From Croceitalea marina (GTDB lineage: Bacteria > Bacteroidota > Bacteroidia > Flavobacteriales > Flavobacteriaceae), in the NCBI RefSeq assembly GCF_042684265.1, contig NZ_JBHULB010000013.1, forward strand, positions 1 to 64,000: a stretch of 64,000 bases of DNA. The letters run 5' to 3'. Position 1 is the stretch's first letter. Every line of letters starts with the position of its first letter. Below, in pieces: positions 1 to 7,895 of this stretch. A program made the position numbers and the translations under genes. The notes beneath the pieces were generated by a model that was not told the origin of the DNA, did no database searches, and saw only the letters and a list, made by a program, of their open reading frames with translations.

Positions 1-82
1 GAATCAATGAGGAAAAAAATTAAAAATAAACGTTAACTTCAGCACCAAAATGAGTCGATCTCGTGCACTTGATTTGCACTGC

Positions 83-430
83 TCAGTTTAATCCGCCGCA
101 GGTGGTATACATTGACCGCCCTATCCAATCTACTGCGGTACTGGTTATACCTCCAATAGACATGGTACAAATTCCTTTGACGACATTGTTGTTGTTCAGA
201 TATACAACCTTGAAAGACTCATGAAGTTCGATATGGTCTTTGTCCCAAAAGTCATAGATGATTCGGTTGGCATCCTCGGATGACTTGATTTTTAATTTTT
301 GATTGTTTTTACGATTGCCTTTGTAGCTAATTTTGATTTCTCTTGCTCGTTCCATAGTTTTTCTATTTTGATGGCGAGCGTTACCCGAATTTTGACTGAA
401 TAAGCCAAATACTTTCATTTGGTGTTTCAT
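83..430 (-). pseudogene. Truncated RadC/JAB-domain protein
   Basis: The protein resembles the N-terminal half of the short RadC-like (JAB/MPN) proteins common on Bacteroidota mobile elements. It has an EIKISY start region, then a strand pattern ending in GGITSTAVD, which normally leads into the metal-binding HNHPSG-type motif. After VD the sequence departs from the family (WIGRSMYTT...) and stops, so the metalloprotease-like core is missing. It is best read as a broken gene. The true start may be an internal Met (MERAREIK). RadC-like proteins of this type are often cargo of mobile elements; no activity is expected here. Confidence 0.65.
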
Positions 431-636
431 TCAAAATTTGGAGCTTGCAAGTCAAAATAGAAATACTGGATAAGGGTTGATGAAATATGGTTGTATAAGC
501 TTCAATTTGAAAACATTTTACTTAAATGTCGGCTAGATGACCTAAACTAGTATGTTGGGAAGTATCCTTTTAGTGTCTAGTGAAAATAAATAGTTTGTAT
601 TATTCAAAACACTTTTAAGTATCAAGCTTGCACGTA

Positions 637-652
637 TATATGGTGTATATGG
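637..652. promoter_or_regulatory. Candidate antitoxin operator
   Basis: Two direct copies of TATATGG start 9 bp apart (637 and 646), about 40 bp upstream of the antitoxin start, in an AT-rich promoter-like stretch. Type II antitoxins usually autorepress through such repeats. The repeat is visible; the role is inferred. Confidence 0.3.
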
Positions 653-688
653 TATATTTTTTGTACATTTATGATTTAAATTTATGCC

Positions 689-946
689 ATGAGAAAGAAC
701 ATTGACATTGACGAAACCACGTTGACCAAGTTAAAAATACTTTCTGCCTTTGAAGGTATGACTGTAAAGGGTTTGATGGAAAGAGCGGTTTCCTACTTTA
801 TAGAACAAAAAGAGAAAGAGCGTTTGGGCAAAATGACAGATGAAGAAAAAGAGGATTTGGGGCTACTATTACTAATGCAACAGGCTGACAGAAGCGAAAC
901 TGTCAGCGAAGATGAAATAATGAAGGAATTGCAGCGTAAACGATGA
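689..946 (+). CDS. Antitoxin of a RelE/ParE-type module
   Basis: An 85-residue charged protein. Its N-terminal half (MRKNIDIDETTLTKLKILS...) looks like a ribbon-helix-helix DNA-binding segment: a short strand followed by two helices. The acidic C-terminal tail would bind and neutralise the toxin. It overlaps the downstream toxin gene by four bases (ATGA, 943-946), the usual translational coupling of toxin-antitoxin operons. It probably represses its own promoter with the toxin as co-repressor. The family assignment rests on size, pattern and context, not on a diagnostic motif. Confidence 0.75.
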   Translation: MRKNIDIDETTLTKLKILSAFEGMTVKGLMERAVSYFIEQKEKERLGKMTDEEKEDLGLLLLMQQADRSETVSEDEIMKELQRKR

Positions 947-1212
947 AGATAGTATACTTAAAGACCTTTCTTAAAGACATTAAGAAAATCAAAGACCCTA
1001 AGTTAGCCCTGAAAGTCGAACAACTAATTCTAGAAATAAAATCAGTTGATTCGTTGGAAGATTTGAAGAATGTTAAAAAGATGAAGGGTTATTCTATTGC
1101 CTACCGCATCAGAATAGGTGATTACAGAATGGGTATTTATAAAGAATCCGACTACGTAGAAATCGCCCGTTTTTTGAAGCGCAGCGATATTTATAAGGTT
1201 TTTCCTAAATAG
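943..1212 (+). CDS. RelE/ParE-superfamily toxin
   Basis: An 89-residue basic protein with the RelE/ParE fold signature. A helical N-terminus (FLKDIKKIKDP) is followed by a KMKGYSIAYRIRIGDYRMGIYKE core, in which R-I-R-x-G-D-Y-R is the typical strand pair, and a C-terminal strand ending in R-S-D-I-Y-K-V-F-P. RelE members cleave mRNA at the ribosome, whereas ParE members poison gyrase; the sequence alone does not separate these. Translation is coupled to the antitoxin through the ATGA overlap. It probably stabilises the mobile element. Confidence 0.85.
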   Translation: MKIVYLKTFLKDIKKIKDPKLALKVEQLILEIKSVDSLEDLKNVKKMKGYSIAYRIRIGDYRMGIYKESDYVEIARFLKRSDIYKVFPK

Positions 1213-1256
1213 ATAATAGCTGCCGTCTCAATTGTATAATAATCTTTTTTGCACTT

Positions 1257-1574
1257 ATGCACCAAATACATATTCATTTTCCATGTTTTGAGGACTTTAT
1301 GGACAATGCCATAACTTTCACTATCGAAATGCCCTATGTACCGAGGATAGGTGATTGCATTTCCTTGGATAGCACTCTTTACGAACACCTTGAAAGAAAA
1401 ATAGAGAAAAGTGATGGGCTAAGAAAAAAATATAAAAGATGGATTTTTGGAAACGGATACTGCTCTTTTGATGATGCTAGTGTAGTAGTGGAGTTATCCT
1501 ATCTAGAGGCCAAAAAGGAAATTCATATAGAGCTAGGAGAAATATTAGACGAGAAGCAAAAACACGAGTATTAA
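1257..1574 (+). CDS. Small hypothetical protein
   Basis: A 105-residue soluble protein on the same strand as the toxin-antitoxin pair, 44 bp downstream. It has no signal peptide or membrane segment. Its N-terminus is rich in His and Phe (MHQIHIHFPCF) and its C-terminus is charged. I recognise no family. Length and same-strand position support a real gene; no function can be assigned. Confidence 0.5.
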   Translation: MHQIHIHFPCFEDFMDNAITFTIEMPYVPRIGDCISLDSTLYEHLERKIEKSDGLRKKYKRWIFGNGYCSFDDASVVVELSYLEAKKEIHIELGEILDEKQKHEY

Positions 1575-1678
1575 TGGTTTTTATCCTTTTGTTCCCATAG
1601 AATGATACCACCGTACCAAGAGTTAGATCATTAACCTAGATTTAAAACAGACATGATTTCTAGGATGATAACCAGTAC

Positions 1679-2443
1679 TTAACGAAGATTTTCTGGACAG
1701 GAATTAGACAACTTTAGCTTATGCAAAATAATGACATCTTTTAAAGATGCTAATTGTTCGATATTTCTAATATGATAGGACTCCTCTTTTTTCGGCAAGA
1801 AGGAGTTCAATTTATTTTTGAGTAAGGTTTTGTAGTTTACTTCGATTTCTAAATAATATTTCAAAAAATTACTCGTCATATTGAAGTTTTCAAAGTATAC
1901 AGGTCTTCCATAGACCCACAAAATCCAGTCAGAACTTCTTGAATAATAGCGTAATTTAGGTTGCATATTCAAATCGGAAACCACCCTATACAAGCCATAG
2001 AATTCTTTATCAAGGTAATATTCGGTAACTGGTACTTCAAGATATTCTAGTTCAAAAAACTTGGCAATCGTGGCTCTGTGATTTCCGCCTGTTATGAAGT
2101 ACTTATCATCGTATTTTGAAAAGGAGATACCCCCATCATTGTATTTCTTGGCAAATGTAGAGCTATCCCAATTTCTGGCTTCAAATCGTTTTAGGCATCC
2201 TAAAACTTCTAACCACATCTTACTGTGGTAATCGGGATGCCTTGTGCCAACAATTCTATTGGTAGGTACTTTTTGGTTTTTATTGTGCTTACTTGGAATT
2301 ATTTGCCAAAAATCATAAAATGGCATGTCTTTTTCATCTAAGCATTGTTTGAAATGCCATTGTTTGAATTTAAGCGTTGAATCGAGAATGCCCATCCTTT
2401 CCAATCCACAATTTGCACAATAAGCTTCATCTGCGTAATTCAT
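1679..2443 (-). CDS. ParB-like nucleotide-binding domain protein
   Basis: A 254-residue protein containing GGNHRA at about residue 117. This matches the G-x-x-R motif of the ParB/sulfiredoxin fold (D-G-x-H-R), in which the loop binds the triphosphate of CTP or ATP. The pattern FELEYLEVPVTEYYLD after it fits the strand that follows in this fold. The N-terminus has a C-x-x-C pair (YCANCGLER), which could be a small zinc site. There is no ParB HTH domain, so chromosome partitioning is unlikely. Stand-alone ParB-like proteins occur in mobile elements and defence islands. Function is unknown. Confidence 0.55.
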   Translation of the reverse strand: MNYADEAYCANCGLERMGILDSTLKFKQWHFKQCLDEKDMPFYDFWQIIPSKHNKNQKVPTNRIVGTRHPDYHSKMWLEVLGCLKRFEARNWDSSTFAKKYNDGGISFSKYDDKYFITGGNHRATIAKFFELEYLEVPVTEYYLDKEFYGLYRVVSDLNMQPKLRYYSRSSDWILWVYGRPVYFENFNMTSNFLKYYLEIEVNYKTLLKNKLNSFLPKKEESYHIRNIEQLASLKDVIILHKLKLSNSCPENLR

Positions 2444-2525
2444 TTTCGGCTTGCATAAAATTTATTCTTTGTTTTCTATGGCTATATGTATGTGAATGGC
2501 ACCTACTATATGATCATAATGAGAA

Positions 2526-2717
2526 CTATTTTTGCTTACTTTCAATTAGGCTAAGTCTAGCCTCTAAACTTTCAACTTTATCGACAAGTTTTTGCTCTTT
2601 TTGGTTGGACTTTTTTAGAATAAAAACGGCAGAGAAAACTATCATGAATAAAGAAATCACTAGCATTATTTTTGGGATTATTGTATTATCCCAAAAAGTT
2701 GTACGCTTATTGGCCAT
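2526..2717 (-). CDS. Small membrane protein with coiled coil
   Basis: A 63-residue protein with one transmembrane helix (about residues 15-33, rich in I, L, V and F) followed by a lysine-rich stop-transfer segment and a short heptad-like coiled coil (KVESLEARLSLIESK). It lies between the ParB-like and GIY-YIG genes on the same strand. Its composition is protein-like, but no family is recognised. A plus-strand ORF over the same stretch looks like a shadow. Confidence 0.5.
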   Translation of the reverse strand: MANKRTTFWDNTIIPKIMLVISLFMIVFSAVFILKKSNQKEQKLVDKVESLEARLSLIESKQK

Positions 2718-2784
2718 AAGTATTTAATTTAGAATCTATTCCTTTAAAATTAGGGAAAAATTCATGGATTGAATATAATCGAGG

Positions 2785-3291
2785 TTAAATAAGCTTACTT
2801 GATTGCTGATTAAGATGTTTTACTAAAATGCTTTTTTGACCTTCCCATCCAGCTTCATTTTCTTCAATGAATAGATTTGACAAAGCAATATTTACTAGAG
2901 TTTCATAAGTAAAATTCATATCGCATTTATGTATTTTTGACATAAGTCTGAAAAGAATATAGTATTCAAAGTTGATTCCATCAATTCTAAATATTTTGTT
3001 GGATTTGTCGGGAAATTTGAACCACTCTGAAAGAGTTAAATCTTCAATAAAAGACTTGTCAAATTTCTTGTTCGTAAACTTCACATCGCGATTATGTTTC
3101 GGCTTGAAAAGCTTTATAAATAAATCTTCTGCATTGTAGCTCCATTTAGAAAAGATAATCTGAGAAGTTTCATAGAATACCATTTTACCTTTATGATGGC
3201 ATGCTATTCTTTGTTGCACAAAGTTTTCTGTTTTACCAACATAGATAATTTCATTCTTACTATTTAGAAATAGATAAATTGTAGTTTCCAT
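2785..3291 (-). CDS. GIY-YIG nuclease-fold protein
   Basis: The N-terminal domain shows the GIY-YIG pattern: TIYLFLN, then EIIYVGKTENFVQQRIACHH, with the conserved Gly and the Arg that follows in UvrC/I-TevI-type domains. The core G-I-Y is replaced by Y-L-F. The remaining ~100 residues are helical and unassigned. I chose the ATG at 3291 (METTIYLF) because it starts directly at the domain; an ATG at 3321 adds a ten-residue hydrophobic/Lys leader. The gene follows the coupling protein and may belong to the element's mobilization operon. It could be a DNA nuclease, but no substrate can be named. Confidence 0.7.
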   Translation of the reverse strand: METTIYLFLNSKNEIIYVGKTENFVQQRIACHHKGKMVFYETSQIIFSKWSYNAEDLFIKLFKPKHNRDVKFTNKKFDKSFIEDLTLSEWFKFPDKSNKIFRIDGINFEYYILFRLMSKIHKCDMNFTYETLVNIALSNLFIEENEAGWEGQKSILVKHLNQQSSKLI

Positions 3292-3327
3292 GGTTTCTTT
3301 TTTTTGGAAAAAAATAATCATATCCCA

Positions 3328-5205
3328 TCAAATATCTAGCAATGTATTAACTACTTTCGGTTTGATAATATTCTGAGCTTCAGCAATTATCTTATGATAA
3401 TTTTTAATTATTTCATCAAAATTTACTTCTGGCATGGATCTTAAATTTTCTGGAATGTCAATTTTTGATTTGTCGTATTTGAACCTATGACCAATGAACT
3501 CTCTAGGGCTTCCTTCTGCGACAATGCCATAAAACTGACCAGTATCAGCTTTTAAAATTTGATTGACTTTTAATCGCTCCCGTTCTTGTATGCTTTGGCT
3601 TTTTCCTCGACTATCGTTTGAATTTAGGTGAACAATTTGCCCTGAAGTGCCAGTACTCTTATTGGACAACCAATACATTTTATCTTCTTTGCTAAAAACG
3701 GATTGGATTATTTCAGCGGTTTTGGTATTCGATGTTCGTCCATAGAATTGATTACCCAGATTGGCTATAATTACCTGCGCCTTATCGCTTCCGTATTTTT
3801 CGACAATCTGACTATAATCCTGTGTACCGAATACTGTTGAAATTTTGTTGCTTCTACCCGTAGCGGGCAACTGTTCAAAATTTGGAATATATAGCGTGGG
3901 AGCTTCGTCAAGTATAATTGTACTTGGTAATTTGTCCGGTTTGTTCATCAACTTGGCTGCCACCGAAATAATTAATGAGATTGCAGGGGAATACGTTTGG
4001 GGCAAGGAACTATCATTACCGATACATAAAAATTTTGGCGATTCAGGGTTATTCAGATCTAAGTTCAAATCGTTACCGGATAATAACCAGAATATTTCAG
4101 GGTTGTTCAATCTGGAAAGGGCGGTCTGCAACGTTGATATGACGCCGGCTACTTGTTTTTCAGCCCCTCTATTCATGGCCTGTCTAAGACTTACAACCAT
4201 GCCAGCCGTTTCAGGGTCTGAACTAACTTTATCAAGCAATTGTTGCGTATCAGCTTCTAAAACCAAGCTTATTATATGTGGTAAGCTACATTGTTTTGGA
4301 TGATGCTTTTTAATAAACCAAATTATGCCAGTCAAAATACTTTGAGCATCCCTATCCCAATATTTCCGTTCCTTAATTGTTTCTGGCAAAAGATTATTGA
4401 TTATCACTTCGCTATATTCGAACGCATAAGGAGCTTTCAAGAGGTATTCTGGGGCTAATGGATTTAATCTATGACTTTTCAATGGATTTAAAAAATCCAA
4501 AAAATAAACGTCTAAATTCTGCTCTCCCTTTTGTTGGTGGTGATAATAGTATTTTGTTAGTTCTGTACTTTTAAAGTCGTACAATATTCCCGTAATCGAC
4601 TTTTTTACTGCATTTTTTATGATTGGCTTAAAAAGGCTTTCTGATTTCCCAGAACCAGCACCCCCTTGAATATATATGCCGCGCATTGGATTGTTTAAAT
4701 AAATTTTAGATGGTCTTGCGTCAAACACTATACCTTCTTTGCATAATCTTATTTTTTTATGTGCAGAAAGTTTTTTGTTTGATTTTCTAGAAATCAATAT
4801 GGACATCACTATTTGGCAAGCTATTAAAACATCCATTATAAGGTAAATCTGTTCAATATCGTATTGCAGTTCATATATGTTTAAGGAGAATAGCAAGTTT
4901 ACCGCCGTCATTTGCAAGAACGTTCCAACACTCAAGAAAAGAAAAGCCTTTGACCAACGTTTTGTGAATCTGTATAGTACTATATATAATAAAATTGGGT
5001 TGATTGTAAAGTAAATTCCTAATCCAGAATTCATTAGGAATTCTCTTGTATGAAGCGTAGTTTCGAAATCCAATTTGGTATTCATTCCGAAATCGGTGCT
5101 ATAAAAAATTGAAACAATCCCCATCGCAAAACAGCCAATTGGAAAAATTGCCAATACTGCATAGAAGTAATACTTAAGAAATTTGAATATCATTGACGCT
5201 ATCAT
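3328..5205 (-). CDS. VirD4/TraG-type coupling protein (mobilization)
   Basis: A 625-residue type IV coupling protein. Four hydrophobic N-terminal segments (residues ~5-140) anchor it in the inner membrane. Walker A G-G-A-G-S-G-K-S lies near residue 181 and Walker B I-I-L-D-E-A near residue 432. It brings the relaxase-DNA complex to a type IV secretion channel, here presumably one supplied by a helper element. It overlaps the relaxase gene by ATGA (5202-5205), indicating co-expression. In the Bacteroides mobilization nomenclature it corresponds to the BfmC/MobC position. Length is normal for the family and all key motifs are intact. Confidence 0.9.
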   Translation of the reverse strand: MIASMIFKFLKYYFYAVLAIFPIGCFAMGIVSIFYSTDFGMNTKLDFETTLHTREFLMNSGLGIYFTINPILLYIVLYRFTKRWSKAFLFLSVGTFLQMTAVNLLFSLNIYELQYDIEQIYLIMDVLIACQIVMSILISRKSNKKLSAHKKIRLCKEGIVFDARPSKIYLNNPMRGIYIQGGAGSGKSESLFKPIIKNAVKKSITGILYDFKSTELTKYYYHHQQKGEQNLDVYFLDFLNPLKSHRLNPLAPEYLLKAPYAFEYSEVIINNLLPETIKERKYWDRDAQSILTGIIWFIKKHHPKQCSLPHIISLVLEADTQQLLDKVSSDPETAGMVVSLRQAMNRGAEKQVAGVISTLQTALSRLNNPEIFWLLSGNDLNLDLNNPESPKFLCIGNDSSLPQTYSPAISLIISVAAKLMNKPDKLPSTIILDEAPTLYIPNFEQLPATGRSNKISTVFGTQDYSQIVEKYGSDKAQVIIANLGNQFYGRTSNTKTAEIIQSVFSKEDKMYWLSNKSTGTSGQIVHLNSNDSRGKSQSIQERERLKVNQILKADTGQFYGIVAEGSPREFIGHRFKYDKSKIDIPENLRSMPEVNFDEIIKNYHKIIAEAQNIIKPKVVNTLLDI

Positions 5206-6089
5206 AACCCTAGTGATTTATCATTTGACTGTTCTTTATTTTTAACATTCGATAATCTAGATTGCAGTTTATCCTTTTCCATGGCCGTGCCATTTTTGAG
5301 TGTATTTTGATTCTCGAATTTTTCTAGTTCATTTCTTTTGTACCCAAAGGAATTGTCAAAGGTTTTTTCATTATTTGTTATCCAAGCCTTTCTGTCAAAA
5401 CCTACTTTGTATGTATTGTTCCCAATAGTCCTTTGCTTGGATTTTTCATTCGATAAAGGGCTTAATTTCATCTTCTGGGTTTTGTCCTTTCGGCTGACAA
5501 TGACATGTACATGGGATTGAAGCCCCTTTTTCTTATCTCCCGATTTCTTTTTCCCATTTATCACTTCGGCATCCGTTCCCTTGTATTTTCTAGTATGCTC
5601 TATTTTAGCATAATACACCAAGTCATTTCCGCTTTCCAGTCCCTTGTTTTGTCTACCAAAATTTCCGGCATAATTGTCCATGACTTTTCTTGAATAATCT
5701 TTTAAATAATTATTGTAGCGTTCAAATTCTTCCCTGTTCATCTGCCAAGTATTTTGTATTGGCTTTCCGCTAGTTGCCTTATCCGCCAAATGCTTCAATT
5801 CATTTTTGCTAAAATTGATTGTCGGTGAAAAAAACTTTGCATCTTGTTTACCGAGTTTGGAGATATTCGCATCAATCTTTTCCTTTACTTCAAAACCCCT
5901 TATATTGTCGGAATAGGCATTGAAAAACTGCTGTTGTCTATTTCTCATATCGATTTCTCTTTCCCGATTTGTTTCGGATAATGCCATTTTTTCAAGTTCT
6001 TGGTTTTCCTTATCCAAGTATTCCACTAAGCTCGATGAGCTTCCTGTGTTGTTCGAGGCCAAACTGCTATGTGGTTTGCTTATCGGCAT
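5202..6089 (-). CDS. MobB-type relaxase
   Basis: A 295-residue basic protein at the relaxase position between BfmA and the coupling protein. H-V-H-V-I-V-S-R near residue 194 matches the histidine-hydrophobic-histidine metal site of relaxases, preceded by Q-S. Upstream lies a conserved-looking helical region (FSKNELKHLA..., EEFERYNNYLKDYS). This matches the Bacteroidota MobB/DUF5712 relaxase group, which nicks oriT and stays covalently bound to the 5' end. The catalytic Tyr is probably one of the tyrosines at about residues 130-165. The Ser/Thr-rich N-terminus is low complexity. It overlaps its neighbours by one base upstream and by ATGA downstream, forming one operon. Confidence 0.85.
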   Translation of the reverse strand: MPISKPHSSLASNNTGSSSSLVEYLDKENQELEKMALSETNREREIDMRNRQQQFFNAYSDNIRGFEVKEKIDANISKLGKQDAKFFSPTINFSKNELKHLADKATSGKPIQNTWQMNREEFERYNNYLKDYSRKVMDNYAGNFGRQNKGLESGNDLVYYAKIEHTRKYKGTDAEVINGKKKSGDKKKGLQSHVHVIVSRKDKTQKMKLSPLSNEKSKQRTIGNNTYKVGFDRKAWITNNEKTFDNSFGYKRNELEKFENQNTLKNGTAMEKDKLQSRLSNVKNKEQSNDKSLGL

Positions 6090-6553
6090 TAATTGAATAT
6101 TTCCTTTATTCTTTGGTTTAGTCCAGATTTGCCCCTGCCATCTAGAAAAGATGCTATTTCAATAAGGCAGTCTTTATGTTTCGTTAATTCGCCTTTCACT
6201 AAAAGCGTTCGGTTTTTGTCCGCATCATTTATTTTTCCTAGTACATCTTTAAGGCTATTGGTTAGCTCAACTAATTCTAATTTTTGGTTTTTGCTGTTCA
6301 TATAAACTTCATCTTTCAGAGGTTTGAGAATATCCCTTTCCTGGACTTTAAGAAATGACACTATTCTTTTATCAAGTATCTTTATCATTGTCGATGGGTT
6401 TTCGTTTATTGCATCCTTTGGATTTATTCCGGTACGTTTAAAATACCTTATCATAGCCTCTGTCAAAGCTCCGATAGGACTTCCGTAGGTTAGTGAAAGC
6501 TGCTTCATATCCTTATGGCTTCTTTCTGATATTATGATGCTTTTCTTTTTCAT
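6089..6553 (-). CDS. bfmA: BfmA/BtgA-family mobilization accessory protein
   Basis: A 154-residue basic protein. Its N-terminus (KKKSIIISERSHKDMKQLS) reads as a ribbon-helix-helix DNA-binding element, followed by helices and a charged coiled region. This is the BfmA/BtgA group, which binds oriT next to the relaxase. The longer reading starts at a TTG at 6580; I chose the ATG at 6553 because it begins exactly at the conserved KKK-S-I-I-I-S segment. The stop codon shares one base with the relaxase start. It is the first gene of the mobilization operon, and the candidate oriT lies just upstream. Confidence 0.85.
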   Translation of the reverse strand: MKKKSIIISERSHKDMKQLSLTYGSPIGALTEAMIRYFKRTGINPKDAINENPSTMIKILDKRIVSFLKVQERDILKPLKDEVYMNSKNQKLELVELTNSLKDVLGKINDADKNRTLLVKGELTKHKDCLIEIASFLDGRGKSGLNQRIKEIFN

Positions 6554-6638
6554 TTTATAACTGTACACTTTGGTATTCAATTAGTTACAAGTCGGATTAT
6601 ATTCTGGTTATAAATAGTTATAATCTTAAAAGTTCTTC

Positions 6639-6713
6639 AAACCCCAATTTTTATTGGGGTTTTGGCCCCGCAGGGCAAGTCGGAGATAGGGGCATCGCCC
6701 CTGTCCGACTTGC
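6639..6713. other. Candidate oriT: two adjacent inverted repeats
   Basis: Two strong inverted repeats lie between the mobilization operon and the DnaC-like gene. The first is AAACCCCAAT/ATTGGGGTTT with a 4-base loop (6639-6662). The second is GCAAGTCGGA/TCCGACTTGC (6675-6684 with 6704-6713), continued by AGGGGC/GCCCCT around a 3-base loop. Mobilizable elements usually keep oriT upstream of the BfmA/relaxase genes. On the minus strand neither repeat is followed by a clean T-run, which argues against a simple terminator for the DnaC-like gene. The role is inferred. Confidence 0.45.
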
Positions 6714-6725
6714 TCTTTTCAAGAC

Positions 6726-7409
6726 CTACCGCCGTCTACTTCCTCCACCTAGTTCAATGAAATTGAACATCTCAAAAATTCTATCGTAAACCTGAGCACC
6801 GTACATAGCTTCTAAAGACCTTGTTGAAAGGTTGGTTGTTATATATGTCTTTGTACCATTCTCCTTAAAAATGTTATACCTTATTTGCAAAAGCCTCTCG
6901 AAAAGATTCTCTTTTATTCCCCAAGACTGAGCAATTTTTTCTGTTCCCAAATCTTCAAAATGAACAGTTCCCTTGCTGTACTTTTCAATTACTTTCTCTC
7001 CCAATGAATTAAATTCGGACACCACGGTATGAACTGAAACATTCCTAAACCATAAACTTTTATGCTGATAATGTTTGCCGATGCTTCCTATAATATCAAA
7101 AACCGAACTCTTGCCTGTTCCGCATGGCCCATAAACCAAAAGCCCCTTCCTTAACTCTCCGCCAGTAGCTTTCTCAAACGAAGGATTGTTTGAAAAATAT
7201 TGGCTGATAACATCCAAAAATTGTCGATTATCCTTATCAACAATAAATGGCCTATCCATTCTATTAAAGTATGTCTTACCAAATGTCCATAGCAACTTTT
7301 TAAATTGCGCTGTCTGTAGTTCCTTTGCTTTTTCATGCGCTTGTTTCAACATAATTTCATCCTCGGTTTTAATATGTACTTTCAAATTCCGACCTAAACT
7401 ATTTTCCAT
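6726..7409 (-). CDS. DnaC/IstB-like AAA+ ATPase
   Basis: A 227-residue ATPase. Walker A G-P-C-G-T-G-K-S-S is near residue 98, a Walker B-like H-F-E-D-L-G near residue 150, and a sensor T-T-N-L-S near residue 190. This is the helicase-loader (DnaC) or IstB type. In mobilizable elements such proteins may load the host helicase during replication of the excised form. The longer reading starts at TTG (7427); the ATG at 7409 is the better start. No transposase partner (IstA) is present, which argues against an IS21 origin. Confidence 0.8.
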   Translation of the reverse strand: MENSLGRNLKVHIKTEDEIMLKQAHEKAKELQTAQFKKLLWTFGKTYFNRMDRPFIVDKDNRQFLDVISQYFSNNPSFEKATGGELRKGLLVYGPCGTGKSSVFDIIGSIGKHYQHKSLWFRNVSVHTVVSEFNSLGEKVIEKYSKGTVHFEDLGTEKIAQSWGIKENLFERLLQIRYNIFKENGTKTYITTNLSTRSLEAMYGAQVYDRIFEMFNFIELGGGSRRR

Positions 7410-7441
7410 GGTAATATGTGTTAACAATTGAACGGATATTG

Positions 7442-7744
7442 TTATTTGCGACTAGCAATTAGGACTTCACGGTTTTTACGCGCTAGTTTTAAAAGTTCTG
7501 ATTTGGAAAAGAAAATAGAGCGGCCTATTTGGTAGTAAGGGACTTTGCCTTTTTTCTTCCATGAAATCAGGCTTGTTATGGATATACCTAAAAAGGCAGC
7601 TGCCTCTCTTTGGGTCAACCTATCTTCCTTGACATTGATACCATCATCGTTGATATGTTCGGTCTTACGAATCTCTTCGACCACCATTTTCACGATGCGC
7701 TTTAAATCTTCCTTATTGTGCGTGTAAAACAGTACGTTACCCAT
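7442..7744 (-). CDS. Excisionase-like helix-turn-helix protein
   Basis: A 100-residue protein whose C-terminal half is a MerR/excisionase-type winged HTH. It reads LTQREAAAFLGIS, a turn, LISWKKKGKVPYYQIG, then the wing RSIFFSKSELLK. Such proteins are the recombination directionality factors or regulators of Bacteroidota integrative elements and assist the integrase in excision. It lies 32 bp upstream of the DnaC-like gene on the same strand, so the two are probably co-transcribed. Function is inferred from fold and context. Confidence 0.8.
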   Translation of the reverse strand: MGNVLFYTHNKEDLKRIVKMVVEEIRKTEHINDDGINVKEDRLTQREAAAFLGISITSLISWKKKGKVPYYQIGRSIFFSKSELLKLARKNREVLIASRK

Positions 7745-7895
7745 GCTAATTCATTTAAGTTTAACTTGGAGCTAAACTCAATAAAAGTTGGGTCACCAGA
7801 AATTGGAATGAGGTATATTCTAATCTTGAAGACCACAATTAATTGATAACAAGTATGTTGAATTTTTAAAAAGATTTAATCAAAAAATGAAGATT

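Noticed and set aside
6726..7409. IstB of an IS21 element
   Set aside because: No IstA-type transposase nearby; the gene sits between excisionase-like and mobilization genes, as DnaC-like proteins do in mobilizable elements.
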